64,000 nt of DNA from Pseudomonas taetrolens (GCF_900475285.1 NZ_LS483370.1:1006001-1070000), one strand, 5' to 3'; positions 1-10,363 are shown, numbered from the stretch's first letter. Made by a program: numbers and translations. Notes: a model not told the origin generated them from the sequence alone.

Positions 1-115
1 TGGTGCCGGAGTCTTTGATTTTCTTCAGCGTGCCGGTCAGTTCGGCGGCGAATACTGGAGTGCTAATCAGAGCTGCAGCAATAGCTGCGGCCAACAGTTG
101 CGGAACGATACGCAT
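1..115 (-). CDS. gltI: Glutamate/aspartate ABC transporter substrate-binding protein, 5' end only
   Basis: Only the first 38 codons are inside the window; the gene runs off its left edge. The translation is MRIVPQLLAAAIAAALIS followed by TPVFA, a typical Sec signal peptide with cleavage expected after VFA, then the mature start AELTGTLKKIKDSGT. That beginning is characteristic of the periplasmic glutamate/aspartate binding protein (GltI/AatJ), which delivers acidic amino acids to GltJKL. The ATG at 115 is preceded by a GAGGAAAC Shine-Dalgarno. The upstream sigma-54-like promoter and AauR-like boxes fit the identity. The body of the protein cannot be checked here. Confidence 0.8.
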   Translation of the reverse strand, partial: MRIVPQLLAAAIAAALISTPVFAAELTGTLKKIKDSGT

Positions 116-227
116 CGGTGTTTCCTCGACATTGTTTTTTTTATTGAGCCCGTTCACGAGCCCTTTTGTACTTCAAATGTCCTAACAGGCTAAACGCACT
201 GTTTAAGCATTCGGCTCTGAGTGTAGA

Positions 228-242
228 GCATGAGCCGTGCCA
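228..242 (-). promoter_or_regulatory. Sigma-54 promoter upstream of gltI
   Basis: Read on the minus strand the sequence is TGGCACG, four bases, then ATGC. This is the GG-N10-GC core of a sigma-54 promoter (consensus TGGCACG-N4-TTGC), with a perfect -24 element. Transcription would start near 215, about 100 bases before the gltI ATG. Uptake genes for acidic amino acids are known sigma-54/AauR targets in pseudomonads, which supports the call. Confidence 0.7.
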
Positions 243-351
243 GCTTCAGTATTTATATTCAGGCGATTGATTTATAAGGATTTTTTGTATTTTTGTGCGC
301 GTCGCGCAGAGCGACATTACCCGGAAAGCCGAATCACTGCGGCCTGAGCTG

Positions 352-365
352 TTCGGAAAACCGAA
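352..365. promoter_or_regulatory. AauR-type enhancer site (TTCGG-N4-CCGAA)
   Basis: A perfect inverted repeat TTCGG-AAAA-CCGAA lies about 115 bases upstream of the sigma-54-like promoter of gltI. It has the form reported for AauR, the response regulator for acidic amino acid use. A degenerate second copy (CCCGG-AAAG-CCGAA) is at 320-333. The rest of the gap between gltI and glpD (116-460) holds no gene that I can see. Confidence 0.6.
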
Positions 366-460
366 TGAAGGAAGTGTGACCGGGGTCACGGAATGTTTGC
401 AGGCGCCGGGCTGCCCTGGGGAAGGGCAGCCGTGCTGCTGCAACATCTACTGAAGTGAGG

Positions 461-1999
461 TCAAGCGGCTTGCACTTTGCGCTGCATGAGGTTCAGCGTG
501 GCCATGTATTGCGCCAGATGTTCCTGTTCTTCTTTGGTGGTAAACAGGCCCAGCTTGGTTCTGCGCCAGAGGATGTCCTGGGCATCGAGGGTCCATTCCT
601 GGCTGCACAGGTAATCGACTTCACGGGTATAAAGGCCGCTGCCGATGTGCTCGCCCATGTCATCGAGATTTTTCACGCCGTCCAGCAAGCGCCATGAGCG
701 GCTGCCGTAGGTGATGGCCCAGCGCTTGGCGATCGCCGCGTCCAGCCAGCTGTGCTGGAGGCACAGAGCTGCACTCAAGGCCTGAGGTGTGGTCATGTCT
801 TCACCGCCCGGAAGGGCTGCGCTGGCCGTCCAGCCGGGTTCCATCTGAGGGAAGTAAGGTGCCAGTTCAGCAAGGGCCGACTCGGCCAGCTTGCGGTAGG
901 TCGTCAGCTTGCCACCGAATACGGACAGCAGTGGTGCCTCGCCCGGGGCGCCGGACAGCGCAAGGGTATAGTCGCGGGTAACGGCTGAAGGGTTGTCGGA
1001 CTCATCATTGCACAATGGGCGCACACCGGAATAAGTCCGCAGGATGTCGCTGCGACTGATTTGCTGCTTGAAGTGAGCGTTGACCACGTTCAGCAGGTAG
1101 TCGGTCTCTTCTTCAGTGATGCTGACTTTGGCCGGATCGCCAATGTATTCGCGGTCCGTGGTGCCGATGATGGTGAACTGATCCATGTACGGAATAGTGA
1201 AGACGATCCGCTGATCTTCGTTCTGCAGGATGAACGCGTTAGGCGCGTCATACATTTTAGGCACGATCAAGTGGCTACCCTGAATCAAGCGGATGCCATA
1301 AGGGGAGTCCAGTTTCAGGTCGTCCTTGATGAACTTGGCGACCCAGGGCCCGGCAGCGTTGACCAGTGCCTTGCTGCGAATCGAGAACAGGCTGCCGTCT
1401 GCCCGCTCCAGGTTCAATTCCCACAAACCCTTGTTGCGACGAGCACCGATACAGCGCGTCTGGGTGTGAACATGCGCGCCTTTTTCCCGTGCAGCCATAG
1501 CATTGAGGACCACAAGTCGTGCGTCATCGACCCAGCAATCCGAGTACTCGAAGCCTTTGGTGATCGCTGGCTTCAGCGGGCTGTCTGCACCAAATTTGAG
1601 GCTGGTAGAGCCCGCCAGTTTTTCGCGCTTGCCCAAGTGGTCATACAGGAACAGGCCGGCACGGATCATCCACGCGGGGCGCAGGTGCGGGCGATGCGGC
1701 AAGACAAAGCGCATGGGCTTAACAATATGCGGTGCTTTTGCCAGCAGTACTTCGCGCTCGGCCAATGCTTCGCGCACAAGACGGAACTCGTAATGTTCAA
1801 GGTAGCGCAGGCCGCCGTGAATCAGTTTGCTGCTGGCTGATGATGTATGGCTGGCCAGATCATCCTTTTCGCACAGGAAGACCGACAACCCGCGACCTGC
1901 AGCATCTGCCGCGATTCCGACGCCATTAATTCCGCCACCAATCACGGCAACGTCGTAGACCTCAGCGAGAGGAGTGGCAGGCAAAGTGCTCAGGGTCAT
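461..1999 (-). CDS. glpD: Aerobic glycerol-3-phosphate dehydrogenase
   Basis: FAD-dependent, membrane-associated enzyme that oxidises sn-glycerol 3-phosphate to dihydroxyacetone phosphate and passes electrons to quinone. The start MTLSTLPATPLAEVYDVAVI at 1999 (512 residues) is chosen because it matches known pseudomonad GlpD; a start at 2026 would add nine residues unlike the family. The dinucleotide-binding motif GGGINGVGIAADAAGRG sits at about residues 21-37, and GlpD signatures SSKLIHGGLRYLEHYEFRLV and SVFGGKLTTYRKLAESAL follow. It is the last of four same-strand glycerol genes (glpF, glpK, glpR, glpD) and has its own upstream GlpR-like operator. Confidence 0.97.
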   Translation of the reverse strand: MTLSTLPATPLAEVYDVAVIGGGINGVGIAADAAGRGLSVFLCEKDDLASHTSSASSKLIHGGLRYLEHYEFRLVREALAEREVLLAKAPHIVKPMRFVLPHRPHLRPAWMIRAGLFLYDHLGKREKLAGSTSLKFGADSPLKPAITKGFEYSDCWVDDARLVVLNAMAAREKGAHVHTQTRCIGARRNKGLWELNLERADGSLFSIRSKALVNAAGPWVAKFIKDDLKLDSPYGIRLIQGSHLIVPKMYDAPNAFILQNEDQRIVFTIPYMDQFTIIGTTDREYIGDPAKVSITEEETDYLLNVVNAHFKQQISRSDILRTYSGVRPLCNDESDNPSAVTRDYTLALSGAPGEAPLLSVFGGKLTTYRKLAESALAELAPYFPQMEPGWTASAALPGGEDMTTPQALSAALCLQHSWLDAAIAKRWAITYGSRSWRLLDGVKNLDDMGEHIGSGLYTREVDYLCSQEWTLDAQDILWRRTKLGLFTTKEEQEHLAQYMATLNLMQRKVQAA

Positions 2000-2043
2000 G
2001 TAGGGGGGCCTCGCGTCTGTGCGCATATTTGAATTCGAACATT

Positions 2044-2063
2044 AATGTTCGCTTTCGAAAATA
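2044..2063. promoter_or_regulatory. GlpR-like operator upstream of glpD
   Basis: AATGTTCGCTTTCGAAAATA matches the E. coli GlpR operator consensus (WATKTTCGWT-AWCGAAMATW) at about 18 of 20 positions and ends 45 bases before the glpD ATG. An overlapping perfect palindrome CGAACATTAATGTTCG occupies 2036-2051, and a compact related site, TTTTCGAACATT, lies at 2136-2147. Several half-sites in one short gap argue for cooperative repression by GlpR. Confidence 0.6.
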
Positions 2064-2248
2064 GTAGCCCATAAGGACGCGCGTATCCAGCCTCACTCGA
2101 TTGAAAAAACTCATCGAAAGGTGAATAAAGGAAGATTTTCGAACATTTTGCGAGTGAGCATACTGCTGCCGCGCCTGGCTGCGAAGCAGCCCCTGCAGTT
2201 TTGCGTGCTTTTGTCCCGGTAGGTGACAGTGGCAGCAGGGGCGGGTGC

Positions 2249-3004
2249 TTAAACCACTTCGAGGCGAATCTTGTTCTGGGCCAGCAATTGTGCAAGTTCC
2301 GGTACTGGCGGCTGGTCGGTCACCAGGCAATCGATCAGGCTGATCGGCCCCAGGCGAACCATTGCGTTGCGTCCGAATTTGCTTGAGTCAGCGGCGAGTA
2401 TGACTTGTCGGGCGTTGGCGATGATGGCCTGAGAAACGCGTACTTCTTGATAGTCAAAGTCCAGCAGGCTGCCGTCGGAATCGATACCGCTGATGCCTAC
2501 CAAGGCGAAGTCGAACTTGAACTGGTTGATAAAGTCGACACTGGCCTGACCCACAATACCGCCATCGCGACGTACGTTGCCGCCCGCTATCAGCACTTCG
2601 AAATCGTCCTTGGCGCTCAGGATCGATGCCACATGTAGATTGTTGGTGATGACTTTCAGGTGATTGTGGTTGAGCAATGCCCGTGCAATCGATTCGGTGG
2701 TGGTGCCGATGTTGATGAAAATAGAGGCGTGATCTGGAATTTGCAGGGCAATGGCTTCGCCAATACGGCGTTTTTCATCGCGCATCTGATCAGCCCGCAT
2801 GGCGTAGGCCGTATTTTCAACGCTGGAGTCATAGGCGGCGCCACCGTGATAGCGACGCAGCAGGTCGGCTTCAGCCAACTGGTTGATATCGCGACGGATG
2901 GTCTGCGGTGTAACGACGAACAACTGAGCCATTTCCTCGATGCTGACATAGCCGCGTTCGCGTACGAGTTCGAGGATCTGCTGTTGGCGTGGAGGCAGAT
3001 TCAT
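2249..3004 (-). CDS. glpR: DeoR-family repressor of the glycerol regulon
   Basis: Transcriptional repressor of 251 residues that senses glycerol 3-phosphate. The start [20 protein letters not shown] at 3004 has a GGAAAC Shine-Dalgarno just upstream; the in-frame start at 3040 adds a non-conserved leader. The N-terminal DeoR winged helix-turn-helix covers about residues 6-57 ([22 protein letters not shown] is the recognition part). The sugar-phosphate-sensing domain follows, with [10 protein letters not shown] and [11 protein letters not shown] motifs. It lies between glpK and glpD on the same strand, the usual pseudomonad arrangement. Confidence 0.95.
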   Translation of the reverse strand: MNLPPRQQQILELVRERGYVSIEEMAQLFVVTPQTIRRDINQLAEADLLRRYHGGAAYDSSVENTAYAMRADQMRDEKRRIGEAIALQIPDHASIFINIGTTTESIARALLNHNHLKVITNNLHVASILSAKDDFEVLIAGGNVRRDGGIVGQASVDFINQFKFDFALVGISGIDSDGSLLDFDYQEVRVSQAIIANARQVILAADSSKFGRNAMVRLGPISLIDCLVTDQPPVPELAQLLAQNKIRLEVV

Positions 3005-3097
3005 GGAGTTTCCTTTGGGCGGCGAAGCAAATTCGCCCATGATGCCGCAGGAAAGCGCAGCCTGCTACTTGCTGGTGCCATGAACTGCGAATGTGAC

Positions 3098-3120
3098 AGC
3101 GGGCGCCATGGTCGCCCGCT
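3098..3120. terminator. Hairpin between glpK and glpR
   Basis: AGCGGGCG and CGCCCGCT form an eight-base-pair stem around a seven-base loop, just after the glpK stop on the minus strand. There is no T-tract on either strand, so it may act as an mRNA stabiliser or weak terminator separating glpFK from glpR. Confidence 0.35.
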
Positions 3121-3140
3121 GTGGTTATTGCCCTGAGTGC

Positions 3141-4676
<1,536 letters not shown>

Positions 4677-4734
4677 TCAGGGCGCGAGAAAGGTAGCGGG
4701 CAATGGTCTCGTGCGCCCCGTTTCAAAGTCAGTA

Positions 4735-5586
4735 TCAGGAAGTCTGGGTTTTCACTTCAGTGGTGGCCTGGTTAGCCGTTGCCACTGATTCAGCATCAGG
4801 TAAATGGCGAGCGATCAACCCGCGGTAAATGGCTGCACCCAGGCAAGCCCCCACGATCGGTGCAACGATCGGAATCAGGAAATAAGGAATCTCGCGGGCA
4901 CCTGTGAACGAGACTTCACCCCAGCCAGCAAAGAACGTCATCAGTTTAGGTCCGAAATCACGCGCAGGGTTCATCGCAAAGCCTGTCAGCGGGCCCATCG
5001 AGCTACCAATTACGGCAATCAGCAAGCCTATCAGCAACGGCGCCAATGGGCCGCGGGGCAGTCCGTTCTTGTCATCAGTCAGTGCCATGATCACTCCCAT
5101 CAGGATGGCGGTGATCACCATTTCGACGAGGAAGGCCTGCAAGGTCGAGAGTGCCGGGTGCGGATAGGTCGAAAATACGGACGCCAATTCGAGGCTGGCC
5201 TGACTGCCGCGCACCATTTGATGGGTTTGTTCGTAATCGAAGAATAGATTGCTGTAAAGCGTGTAAACCAACGCGGCTGCGCAGAAGGCACCGGCGACCT
5301 GGGCGAGGATATAGAAGGGTAATTTACGCTTTTCGAAATCGGTGAAAAGGCAGAGCGCAATACTCACTGCCGGATTCAGATGCGCACCTGAAACACCGGC
5401 TGTCAGGTAGATGGCCATGCTGACGCCAATGCCCCAGATGATGCTGATTTCCCACAAGCCAAAGCTGGCGCCTGCCACCTTGAGCGCTGCAACGCAGCCG
5501 GTACCGAAGAAGATCAGCAGTGCAGTGCCTAGAAACTCGGCCATGCACTGGCCGTAAAGCGTGGGATGATGCGATGCAGTCGTCAT
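4735..5586 (-). CDS. glpF: Glycerol facilitator (MIP/aquaglyceroporin)
   Basis: Inner-membrane channel of 283 residues for passive glycerol uptake. Both half-helix motifs are present: HLNPAVSIAL in the first half and MNPARDFGPKL in the second. The Asp after the second NPAR is the residue that distinguishes glycerol facilitators from strict aquaporins. About six membrane helices are expected. It is the first gene of the glycerol set. An A-rich Crc/Hfq-like motif overlaps its translation start region, which suggests catabolite repression. Confidence 0.96.
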   Translation of the reverse strand: MTTASHHPTLYGQCMAEFLGTALLIFFGTGCVAALKVAGASFGLWEISIIWGIGVSMAIYLTAGVSGAHLNPAVSIALCLFTDFEKRKLPFYILAQVAGAFCAAALVYTLYSNLFFDYEQTHQMVRGSQASLELASVFSTYPHPALSTLQAFLVEMVITAILMGVIMALTDDKNGLPRGPLAPLLIGLLIAVIGSSMGPLTGFAMNPARDFGPKLMTFFAGWGEVSFTGAREIPYFLIPIVAPIVGACLGAAIYRGLIARHLPDAESVATANQATTEVKTQTS

Positions 5587-5598
5587 TCAGAAACCTCG

Positions 5599-5606
5599 TT
5601 TTTGTT
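5599..5606 (-). promoter_or_regulatory. Crc/Hfq-type A-rich motif in the glpF leader
   Basis: On the transcript strand the sequence is AACAAAAA, fitting the AANAANAA catabolite-activity motif bound by Hfq with Crc. It lies 12-20 bases upstream of the glpF ATG, adjacent to the CGAGG Shine-Dalgarno, the position at which Hfq/Crc blocks initiation. Confidence 0.45.
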
Positions 5607-5711
5607 ATTTTTTAGACGGTGTCGGTCCGGGGTCATGGAGTTGCGCAAACGCTGGAAAGGGTAAATTCCAGTTTTCAGTATGCGCGGGCAGATAAACAAG
5701 TTACGAACAGA

Positions 5712-5731
5712 TATATTCAGATTCGAAAAAA
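5712..5731. promoter_or_regulatory. Possible GlpR operator upstream of glpF
   Basis: A sequence with the half-site TTCGAAAA matches the GlpR operator consensus at about 14 of 20 positions; another half-site, TACGAAC, is at 5702-5708. This is weaker than the glpD operator and rests mainly on context. The rest of the 5587-5967 gap must also hold the ybaK promoter; I see no gene in it. Confidence 0.35.
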
Positions 5732-5967
5732 TATAGACAAGAAACACTGCTGTCAAAGGTCGAAAGTGAACGGGCATTCACATTCTGACTTTTGGCAGGG
5801 GTTGTGGTGTTGGTTTTTCTGTAAGGAAAAACTACAAATTGGTAGGCAGGCGTTTAACGTTTCAGCTGGTTTTCTTGGCCGAAAGACCCGCCCCAGCGCC
5901 TTTTCATGGGCTAATGGCCTAGAATTGCCCATCGGTTTTCTATATTTACTTCGCGATTGGAACTGAC

Positions 5968-6438
5968 ATGACGCCTGCATTGGACCTGCTGAAAAAAGTT
6001 CGCGCCGAACATCGCGTGCACAGCTATGAACATGATCCCAAGTCAGCTTCTTATGGGTTGGAAGCCGCAGAGAAGCTTGGTCTTGAGCCTGCCCGAGTGT
6101 TCAAGACGCTGCTGGCCTGCTCTGAAAAGGGCGAATTGCTGGTGGCTGTTGTACCGGTCGTCGGAAGCCTTGATTTGAAGGCACTGGCACACGTGGCTGG
6201 AGTGAAGAAAGTCGAGATGGCTGATCCGATGGCGGCACAGCGCGCCACAGGCTATTTGCTGGGAGGGATTAGCCCTTTGGGCCAAAAGAAGCGCCTGCGC
6301 ACTTTTATTGATCAGAGTGCGCTGGGTTTTGCGACCGTTTTTGTCAGCGCCGGGCGACGCGGACTGGAAGTGGAGCTGGCGGCAGGAGCCCTGTCTGAGC
6401 ACACGCAGGCGGCGTTTGCTGAAATAGGTCGAGCCTGA
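5968..6438 (+). CDS. ybaK: Cys-tRNA(Pro)/Cys-tRNA(Cys) deacylase
   Basis: Trans-editing enzyme of the YbaK/EbsC family that hydrolyses Cys mischarged on tRNA(Pro), protecting translation fidelity. The 156-residue protein is the typical size of the single-domain family. It starts MTPALDLLKKVRAEHRVHSY and carries the family features VFKTLLA, LVAVVPVVGSLDLKALA, the conserved catalytic-region lysine in GVKKVEMAD, and GYLLGGISPLGQKKRLRTFID. It stands alone on the plus strand between glpF and an ABC ATPase gene. Confidence 0.93.
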   Translation: MTPALDLLKKVRAEHRVHSYEHDPKSASYGLEAAEKLGLEPARVFKTLLACSEKGELLVAVVPVVGSLDLKALAHVAGVKKVEMADPMAAQRATGYLLGGISPLGQKKRLRTFIDQSALGFATVFVSAGRRGLEVELAAGALSEHTQAAFAEIGRA

Positions 6439-6500
6439 GCTGCGATCGTCCATAGCAGCTGCCATACGCGTTTTTGGCAGCCGCTACGGGAGCCTGTGTT

Positions 6501-7610
6501 TCAGCTGGCGGCGCTGAAACGTCTGACACCGGTTTCGGTATGAGGAATCTGCGCTGCCTTGCTGCCGCTGGTTTGAAACATCACCAGATGCTCGGCGGCT
6601 ACGCTGATACCCACTTCCGTGCCTGGTAAATGATCGGCATGGCTGGGGAAAATCGATTCCAGCTGGCTGCCAGTCGGCAATTGCAGACGGTAGAGGGTTG
6701 AAGCGCCGAGGAAGGTCTTGCCGATGATCCGCGCTTTCAAATCGCTATGGGGGGCGTAGACGATATCGTCCGGGCGAAGCAGTACATCGACTGCGCCACC
6801 GGTAGGCCATGTATAAGCCCGATTCCCGCGTAACACACCCAGTTCGGTTTGCACTGATTCAGGCGTCAGGAGTTGGCCTCTAATGAAGTAGCCCTGGCCA
6901 ATAAAGCTCGCTACGAACGGCGTAAGCGGCTCGTGGTAGAGGTTGTAGGGCGTATCCCACTGCTCCAGACGACCTTCCTTGAATACGCCGACGTGGTCGC
7001 TGACGGCGAAGGCCTCTTCCTGGTCGTGTGTGACCAGAATCGCGCTGGTGCCTCGGGCCTTCAGGATGTCCCTGACTTCATGGCTCAACTTGCGACGCAA
7101 CTCCCCATCGAGGTTGGAAAATGGCTCGTCGAGTAGCAGCAACTGCGGCTCTGGCGCGAGCGCGCGGGCCAAAGCCACTCGCTGCTGCTGACCACCGGAT
7201 AGCTCATGGGGAAAGCGTTTGCCAAGGTTCTTGAGGTTGACCAGCTCAAGCAGCTCCTCGGTCACGCGCTCTTTGTCCGGATGCTTGCGAATGCCGAACG
7301 CGATGTTGTCTGCCACGCTCAGGTGCGGGAAGAGGGCGTAGTCCTGAAACACCATGCCAATGCGACGCTTCTCGGGTGCCAACGTGAAGCCGGCGCTGGA
7401 GATGACTTCGCCTGCGAGCTGAATCTCACCCTGATGCACCGGTTCAAAACCGGCAATGGCCCGCAGCGTCGTGGTCTTACCGCACCCTGAAGAGCCCAGC
7501 AGGCAACCGATATCGCCAGCGTTGAGGTGCAGGTTGAGATTTTGCACAACGCTCTGGCCTTGATACCCACAGGCCAGATCGCGGAGGTTTAGCAATAGAG
7601 GCTGACTCAT
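6501..7610 (-). CDS. ABC transporter ATP-binding protein (iron/polyamine-type), without partner genes
   Basis: ATPase of 369 residues resembling FbpC/PotA. Walker [17 protein letters not shown] is at about residues 38-53, the Q-loop [13 protein letters not shown] follows, then the ABC signature [16 protein letters not shown] and Walker [13 protein letters not shown]. The C-terminal part, after about residue 240, looks like a TOBE regulatory domain ([12 protein letters not shown]). No permease or binding protein is nearby, so the transported substrate is unknown. Its ATG overlaps the argF stop by four bases, indicating translational coupling downstream of argF. Confidence 0.88.
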   Translation of the reverse strand: MSQPLLLNLRDLACGYQGQSVVQNLNLHLNAGDIGCLLGSSGCGKTTTLRAIAGFEPVHQGEIQLAGEVISSAGFTLAPEKRRIGMVFQDYALFPHLSVADNIAFGIRKHPDKERVTEELLELVNLKNLGKRFPHELSGGQQQRVALARALAPEPQLLLLDEPFSNLDGELRRKLSHEVRDILKARGTSAILVTHDQEEAFAVSDHVGVFKEGRLEQWDTPYNLYHEPLTPFVASFIGQGYFIRGQLLTPESVQTELGVLRGNRAYTWPTGGAVDVLLRPDDIVYAPHSDLKARIIGKTFLGASTLYRLQLPTGSQLESIFPSHADHLPGTEVGISVAAEHLVMFQTSGSKAAQIPHTETGVRRFSAAS

Positions 7611-8527
7611 GCGTGGTGATACGCCGGTTGGACCAGGAATTCGAGCAGCGCTTTTTGCGCATGCAAGCGGTTTTCAGCTTGATCCCATGCGACGGAGCGC
7701 GGGTCATCCAGCAGGTCAAGGCTGATTTCTTCGCCCCGGTGGGCCGGCAGGCAATGCATGAACAGCACGTTTTCTGCAGCGAGGTCGAGCAAGGCGCGGT
7801 TGACCTGATACGGCGCGAACAGCTTTAGGCGTTTGGCCGTTTCTTCTTCCTGACCCATGGACGTCCAGACGTCGGTGCTCACCAGGTGTGCGCCTCGTAC
7901 GGCTTCACCCGGATCGCGCACGATGGTGACGCGATCGCCAGCCAGGGCAACAAACTCTGCATTGGGCTCATAGCCTTCAGGGCAGGCAATACGCAGCTGG
8001 AAGTCGAACTGGATAGCCGCTTCTATGTAGCTGTTGCACATGTTGTTGCCGTCACCGATCCAGGCGACGGTTTTGCCCTTGATCGAGCCGCGATGCTCAA
8101 GGAAGGTCTGCATGTCCGCCAGCAACTGGCACGGGTGCAGATCGTCTGACAGGCCATTGATCACCGGTACGCGGGAGTTGGCGGCGAATTCGGTCAGCGT
8201 GCTGTGGGCGAAGGTGCGGATCATTACCGCATCGAGCATGCGTGACATCACAATCGCGCAGTCGCCAATAGGTTCGCCCCGGCCGAGCTGGGTATCGCGT
8301 GGCGACAGGAAAATAGCCTGGCCGCCCAGCTGGATCATGCCTGCTTCAAAGGACAGGCGTGTTCGGGTCGATGATTTTTCGAAAATCATGCCCAGTACAC
8401 GGTTTTTAAGGGGTTCGAAGAGAACGCCGCGATGACGCAGGTCCTTTAGCTCGATACCGCGACGAATCACGCTGACTAGCTCTTCGGGCGTGCAATCCAT
8501 CAGGGAGAGAAAGTGCCTTGCGCTCAT
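7607..8527 (-). CDS. argF: Anabolic ornithine carbamoyltransferase
   Basis: Makes citrulline from ornithine and carbamoyl phosphate in arginine biosynthesis. I take the second of two adjacent ATGs ([18 protein letters not shown], 306 residues): it matches the known pseudomonad N-terminus and is better spaced from the GGTAG Shine-Dalgarno; the first, at 8530, adds one Met. The carbamoyl phosphate loop SSTRTR, ornithine-binding [11 protein letters not shown] and the catalytic HCLPAHRG are all intact. It is the anabolic enzyme, distinct from the longer ArcB. An ArgR-like half-site lies upstream. Confidence 0.96.
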   Translation of the reverse strand: MSARHFLSLMDCTPEELVSVIRRGIELKDLRHRGVLFEPLKNRVLGMIFEKSSTRTRLSFEAGMIQLGGQAIFLSPRDTQLGRGEPIGDCAIVMSRMLDAVMIRTFAHSTLTEFAANSRVPVINGLSDDLHPCQLLADMQTFLEHRGSIKGKTVAWIGDGNNMCNSYIEAAIQFDFQLRIACPEGYEPNAEFVALAGDRVTIVRDPGEAVRGAHLVSTDVWTSMGQEEETAKRLKLFAPYQVNRALLDLAAENVLFMHCLPAHRGEEISLDLLDDPRSVAWDQAENRLHAQKALLEFLVQPAYHHA

Positions 8528-8653
8528 CATTAACTACCTTTTTTGCAACGACCGCAGATACTCAAAGCCTGGTTTTACGGAAAAACGGGCGAGACCTGCG
8601 GCGAAAGCCGCACGTGGCGACGAAATAGGAGAAGGCGCGATCTTATAAGGAAA

Positions 8654-8669
8654 TGTCGCGTCTTGCCAA
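8654..8669 (+). promoter_or_regulatory. Possible ArgR half-site upstream of argF
   Basis: TGTCGC followed by eight bases and AA fits the half-site pattern described for ArgR of P. aeruginosa, which represses argF in the presence of arginine. Only one good half-site is visible, so this is tentative. The rest of the 8528-8989 gap contains the promoters of argF and grxD and no gene that I can support. Confidence 0.35.
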
Positions 8670-8989
8670 TAAGGGTCACGAGTTTAGAGGTCAGAGCGAG
8701 TCTTGCGCTGCATGAGCGCGGCTAAAACCACCGTACAGTGATTTGCCTTACCTCAGCTGCTCATTTGTACACTGCACGTACGTTGCTTGGCAATTCGGCG
8801 TGCGCAGGGGAGGGGCTGTCGCAGGGGGACGGTTCTGCAGGCAGGCCCGTGGGGCGGGCTTGCATGCTTGATTCAGGCGTAAGGATTCAGACTATTGTCT
8901 GTCGGGGAGACCAAGCGTCATGCTCGGCTTTCCGTTACAATGCGCCACCGTGCCGACAACTGAGTCGGAAAGTTCAGCCGAGGTGCTCC

Positions 8990-9331
8990 ATGGATATCAT
9001 CGAAACTATTAAAGAACAGATTGCTAACAACACCATTCTGCTCTACATGAAAGGCTCCCCAAACGCCCCGCAGTGTGGCTTTTCGGCTAAAGCTGCTCAG
9101 GCCGTCATGGGCTGTGGCGAAAAGTTCGCTTACGTGGACATTCTGCAAAATCCAGAAATTCGCGCCAATCTGCCGAAATACGCTAACTGGCCAACGTTCC
9201 CACAGCTGTGGGTTGCTGGTGAACTGGTTGGCGGCAGCGACATCATGGCTGAAATGGCTGCAGACGGTTCCTTGCAGGCATTGATCAAAGACGCTGCAGA
9301 GAAAGCCGCTGCCGCAAAGGCTGATGCCTGA
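8990..9331 (+). CDS. grxD: Monothiol glutaredoxin (Grx4 type)
   Basis: Small iron-sulfur cluster carrier of 113 residues, starting MDIIETIKEQIANNTILLYM. The CGFS active site (residues 29-32) lies in PQCGFSAKA, and FPQLWVAGELVGGSDIM contains the glutathione-binding region. Monothiol CGFS glutaredoxins bind a bridging [2Fe-2S] cluster with glutathione and take part in Fe-S delivery and iron sensing. A longer in-frame reading starting at 8738 is not family-like, so the ATG at 8990 is used. The bacterioferritin genes next door fit a role in iron handling. A strong terminator follows. Confidence 0.96.
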   Translation: MDIIETIKEQIANNTILLYMKGSPNAPQCGFSAKAAQAVMGCGEKFAYVDILQNPEIRANLPKYANWPTFPQLWVAGELVGGSDIMAEMAADGSLQALIKDAAEKAAAAKADA

Positions 9332-9373
9332 TCGGTACGCAGTTGTAATTTCCTTATAGAAGTTACAGTGCAT

Positions 9374-9413
9374 AAAAAAGCCCCGCTTCTGAATACCAGA
9401 GCGGGGCTTTTTA
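9374..9413. terminator. Bidirectional terminator between grxD and bfrB
   Basis: AAAAAAGCCCCGCT, a short loop, then AGCGGGGCTTTTTA form a GC-rich stem with A and T tracts on both sides, serving the two convergent genes. Confidence 0.9.
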
Positions 9414-9424
9414 GTGGGCGTTAG

Positions 9425-9895
9425 TTACTCACCCATCTGCGACTGCAGGTAATTCTCAATACCCACTTTATCGATCAGGCCCAACTGAGTTTCCAGCCAG
9501 TCGATATGTTCTTCTTCGGACTCAAGAATATCTTCGAGCAGTTCACGGCTGCCAAAGTCCCCAACAACTTCGCAATGTGCAATAGCGGCCTTGAGATCAG
9601 CGTGGCCGGTCTTTTCAATGCGCAGGTCGCACTCGAGCATTTCTTTGGTGTGCTCGCCAATGTGCAGCTTGCCCAAGTCTTGCACGTTAGGCAGGCCTTC
9701 AAGGAACAGAATGCGCTTGATCAGTTTGTCCGCGTGCTTCATCTCGTCGATGGACTCGTGGTACTCGTGTGCCCCCAATTTCTCCAGGCCCCAATCCTGA
9801 TACATGCGGGCATGCAGGAAGTACTGGTTGATAGCGACCAGCTCGTTGCCGAGAATTTTATTGAGGTGCTGGATGACTGAGATATCGCCTTTCAT
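9425..9895 (-). CDS. bfrB: Bacterioferritin (haem-containing iron storage protein)
   Basis: The 156-residue subunit of a 24-mer that stores iron as a mineral core. It begins [20 protein letters not shown]. Met52, the haem axial ligand, is present in [10 protein letters not shown], as are the ferroxidase residues Glu18, Glu51, His54, Glu94, and Glu127/His130 in [11 protein letters not shown]. This is the BfrB type, which pairs with the ferredoxin Bfd for iron release, and bfd lies directly upstream on the same strand. Terminators on both sides suggest a monocistronic unit. Confidence 0.96.
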   Translation of the reverse strand: MKGDISVIQHLNKILGNELVAINQYFLHARMYQDWGLEKLGAHEYHESIDEMKHADKLIKRILFLEGLPNVQDLGKLHIGEHTKEMLECDLRIEKTGHADLKAAIAHCEVVGDFGSRELLEDILESEEEHIDWLETQLGLIDKVGIENYLQSQMGE

Positions 9896-10051
9896 GGCTT
9901 GGGCCTGCCTTAATTAACCGTATATAAAGCAGAGTTTGAGCCGCACACTTACGACTGTCAAACCTAAGTGTTTGAATAATAAATGAAAATTAATCGGAAT
10001 AAGAATGTTTGTGTTCCGCGTCTAGGGCGTAAGCACTTGAATTATGGGCAT

Positions 10052-10085
10052 AAAAAAACCGGACACTAAGTCCGGTTCTTTAAAA
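10052..10085 (-). terminator. Terminator of bfd
   Basis: On the minus strand GAACCGGAC, a loop, and GTCCGGTT are followed by TTTTTT, directly after the bfd stop and before the bfrB promoter. Confidence 0.85.
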
Positions 10086-10093
10086 CGGGTGAA

Positions 10094-10312
10094 TCAGGCG
10101 ACCGAAAATTCTGCCGGATAGCTCATCACCGTCTGGCTGGCTTGTAGCGAAGACAGCGTTTCGCGTACCACTTGTTTGGCTAGGCAGGCACATTTGCCGC
10201 ATTGGCTGGCAACACCGGTTGCTTCGCGGACTTCGCGATAGCTGCAGCAACCGTCGTAGATTGCGTCGCGGATTTTTCCATCGGTGACGCCAGTGCAAAG
10301 GCAAACGTACAT
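10094..10312 (-). CDS. bfd: Bacterioferritin-associated ferredoxin
   Basis: Small [2Fe-2S] protein of 72 residues that binds bacterioferritin and reduces its haem to release stored iron. It starts MYVCLCTGVTDGKIRDAIYDG at 10312; the longer reading from 10342 is not family-like. The cluster ligands are in the pattern C-x-C near the N-terminus (CLC) and C-x2-C (CGKC). A good Fur box upstream agrees with induction under iron starvation, when stored iron must be mobilised. Confidence 0.94.
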   Translation of the reverse strand: MYVCLCTGVTDGKIRDAIYDGCCSYREVREATGVASQCGKCACLAKQVVRETLSSLQASQTVMSYPAEFSVA

Positions 10313-10363
10313 AAATAAGAACCATCGCTGGTTGGGATTCAATGCCTTGGATCTTAATGTTAA

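Noticed and set aside
8738..8989. In-frame 84-codon extension upstream of grxD
   Set aside because: Monothiol glutaredoxins of this type start at MDIIETIKEQ; the extension is promoter DNA.
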